DNA of 59,064 nucleotides from RGIG1681 sp045594425 (GCA_045594425.1 JAZNYK010000012.1:1-59064); one strand, 5' to 3'; positions 24,660 through 33,680 are shown, counted from the stretch's first letter. Numbers and translations are program-made. The notes: generated from the sequence alone by a model not told the origin.

Positions 24660-26483
24660 ATGGGAAAAATTATTGGTATTGACCTTGGAACAACCAACTC
24701 TTGTGTTGCTATCATGGAAGGTGGTGAACCAGCGGTTATCACAAATGCTGAAGGCAGCAGAACAACTCCTTCTGTTGTTGGCTTCACAAAAGACGGAGAA
24801 AGACTTGTTGGTCAAGTTGCAAAACGTCAAGCAGTTGCAAATCCAGAAAACACAATTCGTTCAATCAAAAGCAAAATGGGTGAAAATGCAACTGTAAATG
24901 CAGGTGGAAAATCTTATACTCCACCAGAAATCTCTGCTATGATTTTATCAAAACTTAAAGCAGACGCTGAAAAATATTTGGGTGAAAGTGTAACAGAAGC
25001 AGTTATTACTGTTCCTGCATACTTTAACGACTCTCAACGTCAAGCAACAAAAGACGCTGGAAAAATTGCAGGTTTGGATGTTAAAAGAATTATTAACGAA
25101 CCAACCGCTGCAGCCCTTGCTTACGGACTTGACAAAGTTCAAGACCAAGAAGGTCAAAAGATTTTGGTTTACGACCTTGGTGGTGGCACATTTGATATTT
25201 CAGTTCTTGAAATTGCAGATGGCGTATTCCAAGTTCTTGCAACTGGCGGAAACACACACCTTGGCGGTGACAACTTTGATGAAGTTATTATCAATTATTT
25301 GGTAGACGAATTCAAAAAGAGTGATGGCATTGACCTTTCTAAAGACAAGATGGCTATGCAAAGACTTAAAGAGGCTGCTGAAAAAACAAAAATTGAACTT
25401 TCTTCACTCACACAAAGTTCTGTTTCACTTCCTTTCATTTCTGCAGATAGCACTGGTCCAAAACACATGGAAATCAATGTTACACGTGCAAAATTTGAAA
25501 GCATGATTGAAGACTACATCAACGAAACAATTGACCTTACTAAAAAAGCACTTGCAGATTCAAAACTTTCAGTTAATGATGTTGCAAAAATCATCATGGT
25601 GGGTGGCTCAACAAGAATCCCTATGGTTATTGACAAAGTTGAAAAATTCATTGGCAAAAAACCATTCACAGGAATCAACCCAGATGAATGTGTTGCTGTT
25701 GGTGCAGCAATTCAAGGTGGCGTTTTGGCTGGTGATGTTAAAGACGTTCTTCTTTTGGATGTTACTCCACTTTCACTTGGTATTGAAACAATGGGTGGCG
25801 TGTTCACAAAACTTATCGAAAAGAACACAACAATCCCAACAACAAAAACTCAAGTATTCTCAACTGCTGCAGATAATCAACCTGGCGTAGACATTCACGT
25901 TCTTCAAGGTGAAAGAGAATTTGCTTCAGATAACAAAACTCTTGGAAGATTTGAACTTACTGGAATTCCACCAGCACCAAGAGGCGTTCCACAAATTGAA
26001 GTTAGATTTGATATTGACGCAAACGGTATTGTAAAAGTTTCTGCAAAAGACCTTGGCACAGGCAAAGAACAAGACATCACAATCACATCATCATCAAACC
26101 TTTCTGATGCAGATATTGATGCAGCAATCAAAGATGCTGAAAAATATGCTGAAGAAGACAAAAAGAGAAAAGAAGTTGTTGATGCAAAAAATGGTTTGGA
26201 CCAAATGATTGCAGGTATTGAAAAAGTTCTTCGCGAAAGCGGTGACAAGATTTCTGAAGAAGATAAAACAAAACTTGAAGAAGAAGTTAACAAAGCAAAG
26301 GATGTTTATAAAACAGCAACTGAAGTTGATGCTCTTAAAACAGCAACTGAAAATTTAACAAAAGTATCTAATGAAATCTTTACAAAACTTTATCAAAATG
26401 CAAATCCTCAGGGTGGTGCTGGAACTGATGGTGACAATGGTTCAACAGACCCAAACAACTTTGGTGATTACACAACAAAATAA
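24660..26483 (+). CDS. dnaK: Chaperone protein DnaK (Hsp70)
   Basis: 607 residues from the ATG at 24660, which has AAGGGG nine bases upstream. The protein begins 'MGKIIGIDLGTTNSCVAI' as usual. The nucleotide-binding domain shows 'AVITVPAYFNDSQRQATKDA', 'LVYDLGGGTFDISVLEI' and 'IMVGGSTRIPMV'. The substrate-binding domain has 'DVTPLSLGIETMGG' and 'KNTTIPTTKTQVF'. It folds and protects proteins with DnaJ and GrpE, and is controlled by CIRCE/HrcA. The C-terminus is Gly/Asn/Asp-rich and ends 'NNFGDYTTK', without the acidic end seen in most DnaK proteins. The dnaK-dnaJ gap holds a hairpin. Confidence 0.98.
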   Translation: MGKIIGIDLGTTNSCVAIMEGGEPAVITNAEGSRTTPSVVGFTKDGERLVGQVAKRQAVANPENTIRSIKSKMGENATVNAGGKSYTPPEISAMILSKLKADAEKYLGESVTEAVITVPAYFNDSQRQATKDAGKIAGLDVKRIINEPTAAALAYGLDKVQDQEGQKILVYDLGGGTFDISVLEIADGVFQVLATGGNTHLGGDNFDEVIINYLVDEFKKSDGIDLSKDKMAMQRLKEAAEKTKIELSSLTQSSVSLPFISADSTGPKHMEINVTRAKFESMIEDYINETIDLTKKALADSKLSVNDVAKIIMVGGSTRIPMVIDKVEKFIGKKPFTGINPDECVAVGAAIQGGVLAGDVKDVLLLDVTPLSLGIETMGGVFTKLIEKNTTIPTTKTQVFSTAADNQPGVDIHVLQGEREFASDNKTLGRFELTGIPPAPRGVPQIEVRFDIDANGIVKVSAKDLGTGKEQDITITSSSNLSDADIDAAIKDAEKYAEEDKKRKEVVDAKNGLDQMIAGIEKVLRESGDKISEEDKTKLEEEVNKAKDVYKTATEVDALKTATENLTKVSNEIFTKLYQNANPQGGAGTDGDNGSTDPNNFGDYTTK

Positions 26484-26607
26484 TGTAATACTTAATTAAT
26501 AAAGCAAGAAAATATTATCGACTAAAAATTACAAGATTTTACATAGAAATAAATTATTTAATCAAATTTTTAATAAGAATTTAATAAAATTGCGATTTTT
26601 TAACTAC

Positions 26608-26643
26608 CAGACAGTAATATTATTTGCTGTCTGTTAGTTTTTT
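26608..26643 (+). terminator. Hairpin between dnaK and dnaJ (partial terminator or processing site)
   Basis: CAGACAG and CTGTCTG form a seven-pair stem with a 12-base loop, followed by TTAGTTTTTTT. Placed 13 bases before the dnaJ ATG, it could reduce read-through so that less DnaJ than DnaK is made. Confidence 0.55.
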
Positions 26644-26655
26644 GAAAAGGAAAAT

Positions 26656-27798
26656 ATGGCACAAAAAAACTATTATGACATATTAGGCGTAAACAAAAAT
26701 GCGTCTGATGATGAAATAAAAAAAGCGTATAGAAGTTTAGCCAAAAAATATCATCCAGACCTCAACCCAGGAAACGCTGAAGCAGCAGAAAAACTTAAAG
26801 AGGTTAACGAAGCCTTCAGTGTTTTGTCTGATAAAACCAAAAAGCAAAACTATGACACATATGGCAACGAAAATGGACCACAAGGTTTTGGTGGAAGCGG
26901 CTTTGGTGGATTTGGAGGTTTTGGCGGCAGCGGATTTGGTGGTTTTGGTGACTTTGGTGACATCTTTAGCAATATTTTTGGTGGTGCTTTTGGAGGCGGA
27001 AGGTCAAGAAACAGAGCAAATGAAAAACAACAAGGTGCTGACATTCAAGTTAAAATGAAACTATCTTTTGTTGAGGCTGCTTTTGGATGCAAAAAAAGCA
27101 TAAACTTAAATCGTTCTGAATCATGCCCTCACTGCAAAGGAACTGGTGCTAAAAACGGAACAGAGTTCACAACCTGTTCAAAATGTGGTGGAAATGGAAC
27201 TATCAGACAAACTCAAAACACTCCATTTGGTCAAGTTGTCTCTGAAGGTGTTTGTCCAGACTGTCAAGGCACTGGCAAAAAAATCAAAGAAAAATGTTCT
27301 AACTGCGGTGGTGCTGGTGTAACCAGAGAAAACAGAAGCATTGAAATTAATATTCCTGGGGGCATTGACAACGAACAAGTTTTAACACTTCGTGGCCAAG
27401 GTGAAGCAGGCAGAAATGGTGGACCTTCTGGCGATATGCAAATTTTGATAATTATAGAACCTCACAAAACATTAAAACGTGAAGGTTATGATGTTTATCA
27501 AGAAGTTCCAATTTCATTCACTGAAGCACTTTTGGGCGCTAAAATAAAAATCCCAGGAATCGATGAAACTCTTGAACTTGTTGTTCCTGAATGCACTCAA
27601 AACGGAACTATTCTCTCATTAAAAGGAAAGGGTATTAAAATTCTCAACAAAAATGCTTACGGCGACTTGTTTGCAAAAATTGTTGTTGAAATGCCAAAAT
27701 CACTCGACAAAAAAGAAAAGGCTTTGGTGTCTGAACTTGCAGACAAAATTTCAAAAAATTCATACCCTAAGAAAAAAGCATTTAATGATAAAATTTAA
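26656..27798 (+). CDS. dnaJ: Chaperone protein DnaJ (Hsp40)
   Basis: 380 residues with the full type I layout. J domain (1-70) with HPD in 'KKYHPDLNPG', Gly/Phe-rich linker with repeated GFGG units at about 75-120, four CxxCxGxG zinc motifs at about 155-215 ('CPHCKGTG', 'CSKCGGNG', 'CPDCQGTG', 'CSNCGGAG'), and the C-terminal substrate-binding domain. It delivers clients to DnaK and stimulates its ATPase. AAAAGGA precedes the ATG. Confidence 0.97.
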   Translation: MAQKNYYDILGVNKNASDDEIKKAYRSLAKKYHPDLNPGNAEAAEKLKEVNEAFSVLSDKTKKQNYDTYGNENGPQGFGGSGFGGFGGFGGSGFGGFGDFGDIFSNIFGGAFGGGRSRNRANEKQQGADIQVKMKLSFVEAAFGCKKSINLNRSESCPHCKGTGAKNGTEFTTCSKCGGNGTIRQTQNTPFGQVVSEGVCPDCQGTGKKIKEKCSNCGGAGVTRENRSIEINIPGGIDNEQVLTLRGQGEAGRNGGPSGDMQILIIIEPHKTLKREGYDVYQEVPISFTEALLGAKIKIPGIDETLELVVPECTQNGTILSLKGKGIKILNKNAYGDLFAKIVVEMPKSLDKKEKALVSELADKISKNSYPKKKAFNDKI

Positions 27799-27828
27799 AA
27801 GCATAGCAATAAAGCGCTATGCTTTTTA
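27797..27828 (+). terminator. Terminator of the chaperone operon
   Basis: AAAAGCATAGC and GCTATGCTTTT stem directly after the dnaJ stop, with T tail. Confidence 0.85.
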
Positions 27829-27857
27829 TTTTTGGTTATTATACACTTTTTATAAAA

Positions 27858-27886
27858 TTGACCTTTATATCAAATTGTATTATAAT
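27858..27886 (+). promoter_or_regulatory. Promoter of rsmE-mtaB, apparently leaderless
   Basis: TTGACC, 17 bases, TATAAT. Only six bases separate the -10 box from the ATG at 27893, so RNA would begin at or next to the start codon, and no ribosome site fits between. Confidence 0.78.
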
Positions 27887-27892
27887 CAAATC

Positions 27893-28627
27893 ATGAAAGA
27901 AAAAAGATATTATTTTGACGGACCTTTGTCTGAAAATAAAAAAGTTGTTTTAGACGGCGAAGAATTTCATCATTTAGCAAACGTTATGCGTTCAAGAGTG
28001 GGCGACAAAGTTTGCTTGTTTAATGGTGATGGCAATTTTTATTTTTCAGAAATAAAACAAATCAACAAAAGAAATGCTGAAATATTAGTAACTCACAAAG
28101 AAGAATCTGCAAACGAACCAATCGTGAATTTAGCGGTTTATCAAGCGCTTGCAAAAGGCGATAAATTGAGCCTTGTTATGCAAAAAATAACCGAACTTGG
28201 TGCCAGCGAATTATGTCTTTTTGAAAGCACATTTTGTGATGTTAAAGCACAATCTAATAAACAAGAACGCATGGACAGCATTTCTGTGTCTGCAGCAAAA
28301 CAATGTGGAAGAACATCTATTGTTAAATCTAGTGGTGTATACTCAGTTAAGGAAATTGCAGAACATATAAAAGACTATGATGCATTTTTTGTTGCCTATG
28401 AAAACGAAGATGGTCACACCCTTGTTGATTCTTTAACAAAAAGTAAAGGCACTCTAAAAAATGTTGCTATTATGATTGGTGCAGAAGGTGGCTTTTCTGA
28501 AAAAGAAATATCTTTGTTAAAAGAAAACGGTGCAGATATTGTTTCACTTGGAAAACGTATTTTACGAACTGAAACTGCCGCAATTGCTTGTTCAGCAGTT
28601 ATTATGCAAATATTAGAAAATAATTAA
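27893..28627 (+). CDS. rsmE: 16S rRNA (uracil-1498-N3)-methyltransferase RsmE
   Basis: 244 residues, SPOUT family. The N-terminal PUA-like part contains 'VLDGEEFHHLANVMRSRVGD'. The C-terminal knot contains 'LAVYQALAKGDKLSLVMQKI', 'TELGASELCLFES', 'IMIGAEGGFSEKEI', 'SLGKRILRTETAAIA'. It methylates U1498 of 16S rRNA. I use the ATG at 27893 because the family begins with 'KRYYFDGPL'; earlier in-frame starts would lie inside the dnaJ gene. The start is unusual in having no ribosome site and lying at the likely transcription start. In Bacillus prmA stands between dnaJ and rsmE; it is absent here. Confidence 0.94.
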   Translation: MKEKRYYFDGPLSENKKVVLDGEEFHHLANVMRSRVGDKVCLFNGDGNFYFSEIKQINKRNAEILVTHKEESANEPIVNLAVYQALAKGDKLSLVMQKITELGASELCLFESTFCDVKAQSNKQERMDSISVSAAKQCGRTSIVKSSGVYSVKEIAEHIKDYDAFFVAYENEDGHTLVDSLTKSKGTLKNVAIMIGAEGGFSEKEISLLKENGADIVSLGKRILRTETAAIACSAVIMQILENN

Positions 28628-28636
28628 GGGGAACTT

Positions 28637-29890
28637 ATGAAAACTATTTCAATAATCACACTTGGTTGCAAGGTTAATCTTGTTGAAAGTGAACATATTG
28701 CAGACGCTCTAGAAAATGCTGGATTTGAAGTTTCTATGGGGCTTAACAATGTTTGTGACATATACATAATCAATACCTGTGCTGTTACAAACGAGGCAGA
28801 AAGAAAATCTAGAAACATTATTGCTAAAGTTTTAAAACTTAATAGTGATGCAAAAATTTATGTTTGTGGATGTTCTTCTGAAAACAACGCTGAAAAGTTT
28901 AAAAAAGGTGAATACGTTAAGGGCATTTTTGGAAATCACAATAAAATGGAACTTGTTGAAGCAATAAAAAAAGACTTCGCTGGTGCAGTTTCAAAAACCT
29001 ATTCTGAATATAAAACAAGAACTTTAAGCAGAACAAGAGCAGACCTTTGGGTTCAAAATGGATGCAATAACTTTTGCACCTATTGCATTATTCCATACAT
29101 TAGGGGAAGAGAGGTTAGTTTTCCGCTTGCAGAGGTGGAATCTGAAATCAGAAAACTTGAAAAACAAGCAAATGAAATTGTTGTTACTGGTATCAATTTA
29201 TCTGCTTACGGAAAAGACATTCCTGGAATTGATGGATTGATTGAAATTGCAAGGCTATTTAAAAACAGCCCTTCAAGATTTAGATTTAGTTCTTTGGAAG
29301 TTAATGTTATAACCGACAAATTTTTAAAAGAACTTTCAACATTTAAAAACTTTTGTGAACACTTCCATTTGAGTTTACAAAGCGGTTCAAACAATACACT
29401 CAAATCAATGAACAGACATTATACAAAAGAACAATATTTTGAAAAAGTTGAAATGATTAGAAAATATTTTCCTAATGCGGGAATCACAACAGATATTATC
29501 ATAGGTTTTCCAACTGAAACCGAAGAAGATTTTGAAGAATCTTTAGCGTTTGCAAAACAAGTTAATTTTTCTGAAATGCACATTTTTCCATACTCAAAAC
29601 GCAATGGAACTGTTGCTGAAAAATTTAAAAACATCGCAACAAATGTTTCGGAGCGAGTTTCAAAAATGACATCGCAAGCATTTGAAATGAAAAAAACTTT
29701 CATAGAAAAAAATATCGGCTTAGTTCATGAAGTTATTATTGAAACAAAGAAAAATGGCTACTATTTGGCACATACAAAGAACTTTATTTTATGTTATATA
29801 AATTCAACAGAAGACCTTGCACCTAACACATATATGCAAGTTGAAATTGTCAAACCATTTGAAGACGGTGCAATTGCCAAACTTGTTTAA
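28637..29890 (+). CDS. mtaB: tRNA (N6-threonylcarbamoyladenosine-37) methylthiotransferase MtaB
   Basis: 417 residues, radical SAM methylthiotransferase of the MtaB group. The N-terminal UPF0004 domain begins 'TLGCKVNLVESEHIADAL' and has 'INTCAVTNEAERKSR'. The radical SAM cysteines are 143, 147 and 150 ('CNNFCTYC'), followed by 'PYIRGREVS', 'HLSLQSGSNNTLKSMNRHY' and 'IIGFPTETEEDFEE'. A TRAM-like C-terminal domain closes the protein. It converts t6A37 to ms2t6A37 in tRNA. The order dnaJ-rsmE-mtaB matches Bacillus yqeU-yqeV. AAGGGGAA precedes the ATG. Confidence 0.94.
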   Translation: MKTISIITLGCKVNLVESEHIADALENAGFEVSMGLNNVCDIYIINTCAVTNEAERKSRNIIAKVLKLNSDAKIYVCGCSSENNAEKFKKGEYVKGIFGNHNKMELVEAIKKDFAGAVSKTYSEYKTRTLSRTRADLWVQNGCNNFCTYCIIPYIRGREVSFPLAEVESEIRKLEKQANEIVVTGINLSAYGKDIPGIDGLIEIARLFKNSPSRFRFSSLEVNVITDKFLKELSTFKNFCEHFHLSLQSGSNNTLKSMNRHYTKEQYFEKVEMIRKYFPNAGITTDIIIGFPTETEEDFEESLAFAKQVNFSEMHIFPYSKRNGTVAEKFKNIATNVSERVSKMTSQAFEMKKTFIEKNIGLVHEVIIETKKNGYYLAHTKNFILCYINSTEDLAPNTYMQVEIVKPFEDGAIAKLV

Positions 29891-30056
29891 ATGTAAAAAA
29901 TTAAAAAATTTAATCTTAAATTTACAAGATTATAAAAAGTAAAAACTTTTAAAATATTTTTTGAAATGTTGTATTATTTTAATTAAAAAACGCAAATTTA
30001 TACAATTCTAATAATAAAATCGTTAATTTTTATTAATTTTAAAGGAAATATTCATT

Positions 30057-31535
30057 ATGAGCGAAAACACAAACAGAACACCAAGAAACAACAATCAAAG
30101 GAAAATGTATGACTATGAAACCGATAGTTATATTCCAGCCAGGTCTTCAAAACAACCTTCATTAGAGTCTCGACCAAAACCTCAACCAAAACCACAGCCT
30201 AGAACATCATCTAGACCTCAAACACAATCATCACTTCAACCTCAAAGAAGAGTAACTACAGGTCAACACTCTGGGCAACAATCAAGACAGCAACCTATGC
30301 AACCTCGTCCAAGAACAACAACTAGTTCAAAATTAAATGGCTTTAAACCACCAGTTGTAAATGGAACAAGAAAGTCTCATAACGGTGAACCTTTCAATAA
30401 AAACGAAAAAACTTTTGCAAAAACAAAACACAATCAGCCAGCAAAGGCACCAAAAAAACGAGGTCTTGCTGTGGGAACACTTCTTATTGCAGGGCTAGTA
30501 ACACTAACTATGGCTCTTGCTCCTAACATATCTCAAGACTCTACAGCATTAACAGACCCTAACAAACCTTCAGTTTCTGTGAATGCAACACATGATTACG
30601 GAGATAAAAATCAAACTCGCCCTCAACAAAATAAAATAACTTCTCTTAACCAAATCAATCCTAAATATGAAGTTATTACTTGGAAAGGTGAAAAACAACT
30701 AACAATTGATGAAGAATCTTTTAGGCAAATAATTCAACTTGCACTAGACGATGCTAAAGATTTTTATTATGATGAACTTGGAGCACCTACAACCAAACTT
30801 GTATATGATGCTTCTCAAGACAAAATGGTAAACGCTCAAGGTAAAGAAAATTTTTATGATGAGGTTGTTTTTAATGTTGACAATTATGTTGCGCGTGCAA
30901 AAATTGAAAGCGGTGATTGTTTAATGGTTACTTTTGTTAATGATATTGGTCAAGGCAAAAATAATCCATCAGGAATTTTTCAGTTGATGAATGATAGTGT
31001 TTCTTCTACTCTTGAAGAATATTTTGCGAACGTTTTTGGAAAAAAAGTTAATCTTGATATGGAAATAGTTCCAAGTGCACAAGATGTTCAAAATGTTGAA
31101 ACTTCTGCTGAAGCAAAACAAAGAATTTCTAAAGCCGTATATAATTCTACATTAATAACAGTCTTGAAAGACATTTATCAATTTAAATCAATGACAAAAG
31201 GTCATGAAGAGTGTTATTTGCCATACGCAAAATATACCCCTGAACAAATTACAAATAAATACAATCTTCCACCGGAAACACGTGATGTTGTAAAACAAAT
31301 TTGTTCAGAATTAAAGCAAACAAATGGAAAATATTCTTCAACACTTGCAACTTGTGGCGGAATCGCAATGCATTTTTATGGATTTGGAGATGTAAGAAGT
31401 TCTATGGAAAATGGAACTTACTATGAAAATTATTTTACTTCAGACTATGTTATTAAAACTATTCAAAAATTAAAACAAATTGAAAATGAAAAGGGAACTA
31501 ATTTTTTTCAAGATGAAGGACATCAACCACAATAA
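30057..31535 (+). CDS. Membrane-anchored extracellular protein, possible lytic transglycosylase-like domain
   Basis: 492 residues. Residues 1-135 are disordered and rich in Gln, Pro and Arg ('RPKPQPKPQPRTSS'). A membrane helix at about 138-158 ('GLAVGTLLIAGLVTLTMALA') follows a cluster of basic residues, so the rest (160-492) should be outside the cell. That domain contains 'YVARAKIESGD' followed by 'NPSGIFQLM', then 'AVYNSTLITVLKDIY', 'LATCGGIAMHFYGFGDV' and 'YVIKTIQKLKQI'. The 'IES' plus 'GIFQLM' pattern is reminiscent of the catalytic Glu and GxMQ region of SLT-type transglycosylases, but the spacing is unusual. AAAGGAAA precedes the ATG. Function stays unproven. Confidence 0.6.
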   Translation: MSENTNRTPRNNNQRKMYDYETDSYIPARSSKQPSLESRPKPQPKPQPRTSSRPQTQSSLQPQRRVTTGQHSGQQSRQQPMQPRPRTTTSSKLNGFKPPVVNGTRKSHNGEPFNKNEKTFAKTKHNQPAKAPKKRGLAVGTLLIAGLVTLTMALAPNISQDSTALTDPNKPSVSVNATHDYGDKNQTRPQQNKITSLNQINPKYEVITWKGEKQLTIDEESFRQIIQLALDDAKDFYYDELGAPTTKLVYDASQDKMVNAQGKENFYDEVVFNVDNYVARAKIESGDCLMVTFVNDIGQGKNNPSGIFQLMNDSVSSTLEEYFANVFGKKVNLDMEIVPSAQDVQNVETSAEAKQRISKAVYNSTLITVLKDIYQFKSMTKGHEECYLPYAKYTPEQITNKYNLPPETRDVVKQICSELKQTNGKYSSTLATCGGIAMHFYGFGDVRSSMENGTYYENYFTSDYVIKTIQKLKQIENEKGTNFFQDEGHQPQ

Positions 31536-31551
31536 AATTTTATTTTATTGA

Positions 31552-31580
31552 TTGACAAATTTCATTTGTTATGATAAAAT
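31552..31580 (+). promoter_or_regulatory. Promoter of rpsU
   Basis: TTGACA, 17 bases, TAAAAT, followed by a GGAGGTG ribosome site before rpsU. Confidence 0.85.
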
Positions 31581-31615
31581 CCCATTAGTTTCAAGCAAGA
31601 GGAGGTGAAAATAGC

Positions 31616-31795
31616 ATGACAACAGTTAAAGTTGGCGACAACGAAAGCCTTGACAGTGCCATCAAGAGATGGAAAAGAAAATGTCAAAAAGATGGAATCA
31701 TCGGTGACATCAGAAAGAAAGAAGCATACACAAAACCTTCTGTTGCTAAAAAATTGAAAAGCGAAGCAGCAAGAAAGAGAGCAAGAAAAGGTTAA
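31616..31795 (+). CDS. rpsU: 30S ribosomal protein bS21
   Basis: 59 residues. It begins 'TTVKVGDNESLDSAIKRWK', the standard S21 opening, then 'RKCQKDGIIGDIRKKEAYTK' and ends with the basic 'AARKRARKG'. S21 helps initiation on the 30S subunit. An AAGAGGAGGTG ribosome site lies eight bases before the ATG. The gene is monocistronic with its own promoter and terminator. Confidence 0.95.
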   Translation: MTTVKVGDNESLDSAIKRWKRKCQKDGIIGDIRKKEAYTKPSVAKKLKSEAARKRARKG

Positions 31796-31816
31796 TAATT
31801 ATTTATCGACAAAAAG

Positions 31817-31845
31817 AAAAACAGGCATATACGCCTGTTTTTTTG
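31817..31845. terminator. Terminator of rpsU, also usable from the minus strand
   Basis: AAAACAGGC and GCCTGTTTT with loop ATATAC and seven T. It ends where the convergent minus-strand gene stops. Confidence 0.85.
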
Positions 31846-33126
31846 TTAGTTTTTATAAAACAATTCACCGTTATAATTTTTATCGTTTATCTGTTTTAAA
31901 CTATAAAACATCTCCAAGCATACAATAATCATAACCAAACTTGAAAATATGGTTGGTCTGTAGTTTGCAAAAAATGAGATACTTCCGTTTAACCCAAATG
32001 AACCAAGCATTCCAATTGAAACAATGTAACTTAAAACCAAAAAAATTCTTTGTTCGCCCTTATAAATTTTTAATAGTGTAATAAGAGGGAACAGAGATAT
32101 CAAAGTTGCATAAGCACAAAGTATATAAATGAATATCTCATTAAATACCAAATCATTTGCATAAAACAAGAAATCAAAGTTTAAGTTTTTATTTGCTAAA
32201 CTAGCAACAAAATATACTACATAAAACAACGCAAACATTACAACTGGTGCAAGAGAACAAATTTTTGTTAATTTGTCTTTATTGTTTTTGAAAGCCAATA
32301 TGATTAACAACACATAAAAGCAAATATTCACAGCACAAGGAAGCAAACTGTTAGCATTTCCAACAAAAACTAAACCATACATCAACTTCTGAATTATGTT
32401 AAATTCTGCATACTCTGGAAAATATTTAAGTTCTTGAACACGCCTGTTTGCATTCCCTGGTGAAAGCATCATAAAAATTATTCCAAAAATAGCAATTGCT
32501 GTGGCAATTATTAACATTGGTGATATTTTTTTATTTTTCATGTAATGATAAATCATTGCACCAATCAAATATAGAAGCATTAAAACCGTGCAAATTTCAA
32601 CAAATGAAACAAACACAAAACTAAACAACATAAGTATAATTTCAACTACATTGAGTTTTTGGTTTTTGATTATCTTTTTCACACACACCAGTCCGTATGC
32701 TAAAAATGCTATTGGCCAGGTGTAATTCGTGCTTGCCGCATAAAGACCACATGACTTATAATGATAAAATGGAAACATACACACTGCAATAATTGAAACT
32801 ATAATACTTTTTTTATCGAATAACAAATAAAGTGAATATGCCAAAACAACATACAATAAAGAATCTAAAATTGCAAATGCAACTCTGCTGTTTATGAAGC
32901 AATACATGACAATTTCAACTGAAATTCTGCTTGTCCAACTATTGTATCTAAACTTTAAAAATTCAAATAGAGAGGAAAACTGCTCTGGAAAATATACATA
33001 AAATGTTGCATCATCTCCATAGATTGCATAATTATAATCAATATGAACAATAATCATTGCAACAAAAAGCAGTGTTAACAAATACAAAACTCGATGTTTT
33101 TTTAAGTGTTGAGTTAAATTTTTCAT
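31846..33126 (-). CDS. Polytopic membrane protein, GT-C/DUF6056-like
   Basis: 426 residues with about ten membrane helices along its length. The first outside loop contains 'YAIYGDDATFYVYFP' with paired aspartates and 'YNSWTSRISVEIV', and a later loop has 'MLSPGNANRRV'. These are features of GT-C type membrane glycosyltransferases, specifically the DUF6056-like group. Such enzymes use lipid-linked sugars to decorate surface polymers. No sugar or target can be deduced. GGAGATG precedes the ATG. The gene stands alone with its own promoter (33149-33177). Confidence 0.65.
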   Translation of the reverse strand: MKNLTQHLKKHRVLYLLTLLFVAMIIVHIDYNYAIYGDDATFYVYFPEQFSSLFEFLKFRYNSWTSRISVEIVMYCFINSRVAFAILDSLLYVVLAYSLYLLFDKKSIIVSIIAVCMFPFYHYKSCGLYAASTNYTWPIAFLAYGLVCVKKIIKNQKLNVVEIILMLFSFVFVSFVEICTVLMLLYLIGAMIYHYMKNKKISPMLIIATAIAIFGIIFMMLSPGNANRRVQELKYFPEYAEFNIIQKLMYGLVFVGNANSLLPCAVNICFYVLLIILAFKNNKDKLTKICSLAPVVMFALFYVVYFVASLANKNLNFDFLFYANDLVFNEIFIYILCAYATLISLFPLITLLKIYKGEQRIFLVLSYIVSIGMLGSFGLNGSISFFANYRPTIFSSLVMIIVCLEMFYSLKQINDKNYNGELFYKN

Positions 33127-33148
33127 AAATCATCTCCAATTAACTCAA

Positions 33149-33177
33149 AGTATACAATAATCAATTTACATTTTCAA
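33149..33177 (-). promoter_or_regulatory. Promoter of the GT-C-like membrane protein gene
   Basis: Minus strand: TTGAAA, 17 bases, TATACT. Confidence 0.65.
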
Positions 33178-33297
33178 TTAAATTTGTTTCATTTGAAATT
33201 TTATGTTTTTCTTTGTCTATTTTTGCGCTTGTGTAAAAAGCACATTTTGTTTGTGATAACATAAACACGCTTTTGCAAAATATAAAGGAGAATAATA

Positions 33298-33642
33298 ATG
33301 AGAAGCAGTGCACTTAAACTACTTGCACAAAAGGCAAAAAAAAGATTAAGCACAGCAGGACAAAGTATTCCAAAAAACGAAACTGAAAACAAAACAACAG
33401 CATACCTATCACAAACCAGTTATGCAATTGTTGCAAACAAACAAAAAATTGAAGATGACCCCTTATTTGAAAAGGTTAAAAAACTTATGGAAAAAGATGA
33501 TGTTTTAAATCCACTTGCAGAACTTACAGACTACAAAATCTTTAACAACTTATCCAGTTTAGACAAAGAAAAATACATCATTGACATTTCAAAACGATAT
33601 AACGAAATCAAAAATTATTTTCTTACTAATGGTTCAAATTAA
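33298..33642 (+). CDS. Small conserved-looking hypothetical protein
   Basis: 114 residues, soluble, no family recognised. A basic N-terminus ('SALKLLAQKAKKRLS') is followed by an Asn/Thr-rich linker and a helical C-terminal half ('PLFEKVKKLMEKDDVLNPL', 'DKEKYIIDISKRYNEIKNYF'). AAAGGAG seven bases upstream of the ATG and a terminator just after support a real gene. It precedes pcrA but has a separate terminator, so it is not part of that operon. Confidence 0.7.
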   Translation: MRSSALKLLAQKAKKRLSTAGQSIPKNETENKTTAYLSQTSYAIVANKQKIEDDPLFEKVKKLMEKDDVLNPLAELTDYKIFNNLSSLDKEKYIIDISKRYNEIKNYFLTNGSN

Positions 33643-33651
33643 CAAAAATTT

Positions 33652-33679
33652 AAAATGGTGAATGTTCGCCATTTTTTTG
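33652..33679 (+). terminator. Terminator after the 114-residue gene
   Basis: AAATGGTGAA pairs with TTCGCCATTT (one G-U) around a short loop, with seven T following. Confidence 0.78.
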
Positions 33680-33680
33680 T

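Noticed and set aside
25507..26293. Long out-of-frame and antisense open frames in dnaK
   Set aside because: They are shadows of the strongly biased dnaK coding sequence.
30100..30330. Tandem repeat or CRISPR-like array in the Gln/Pro-rich region
   Set aside because: The repetition is in amino-acid composition only; no regular DNA repeat with spacers exists. No CRISPR array was seen anywhere.
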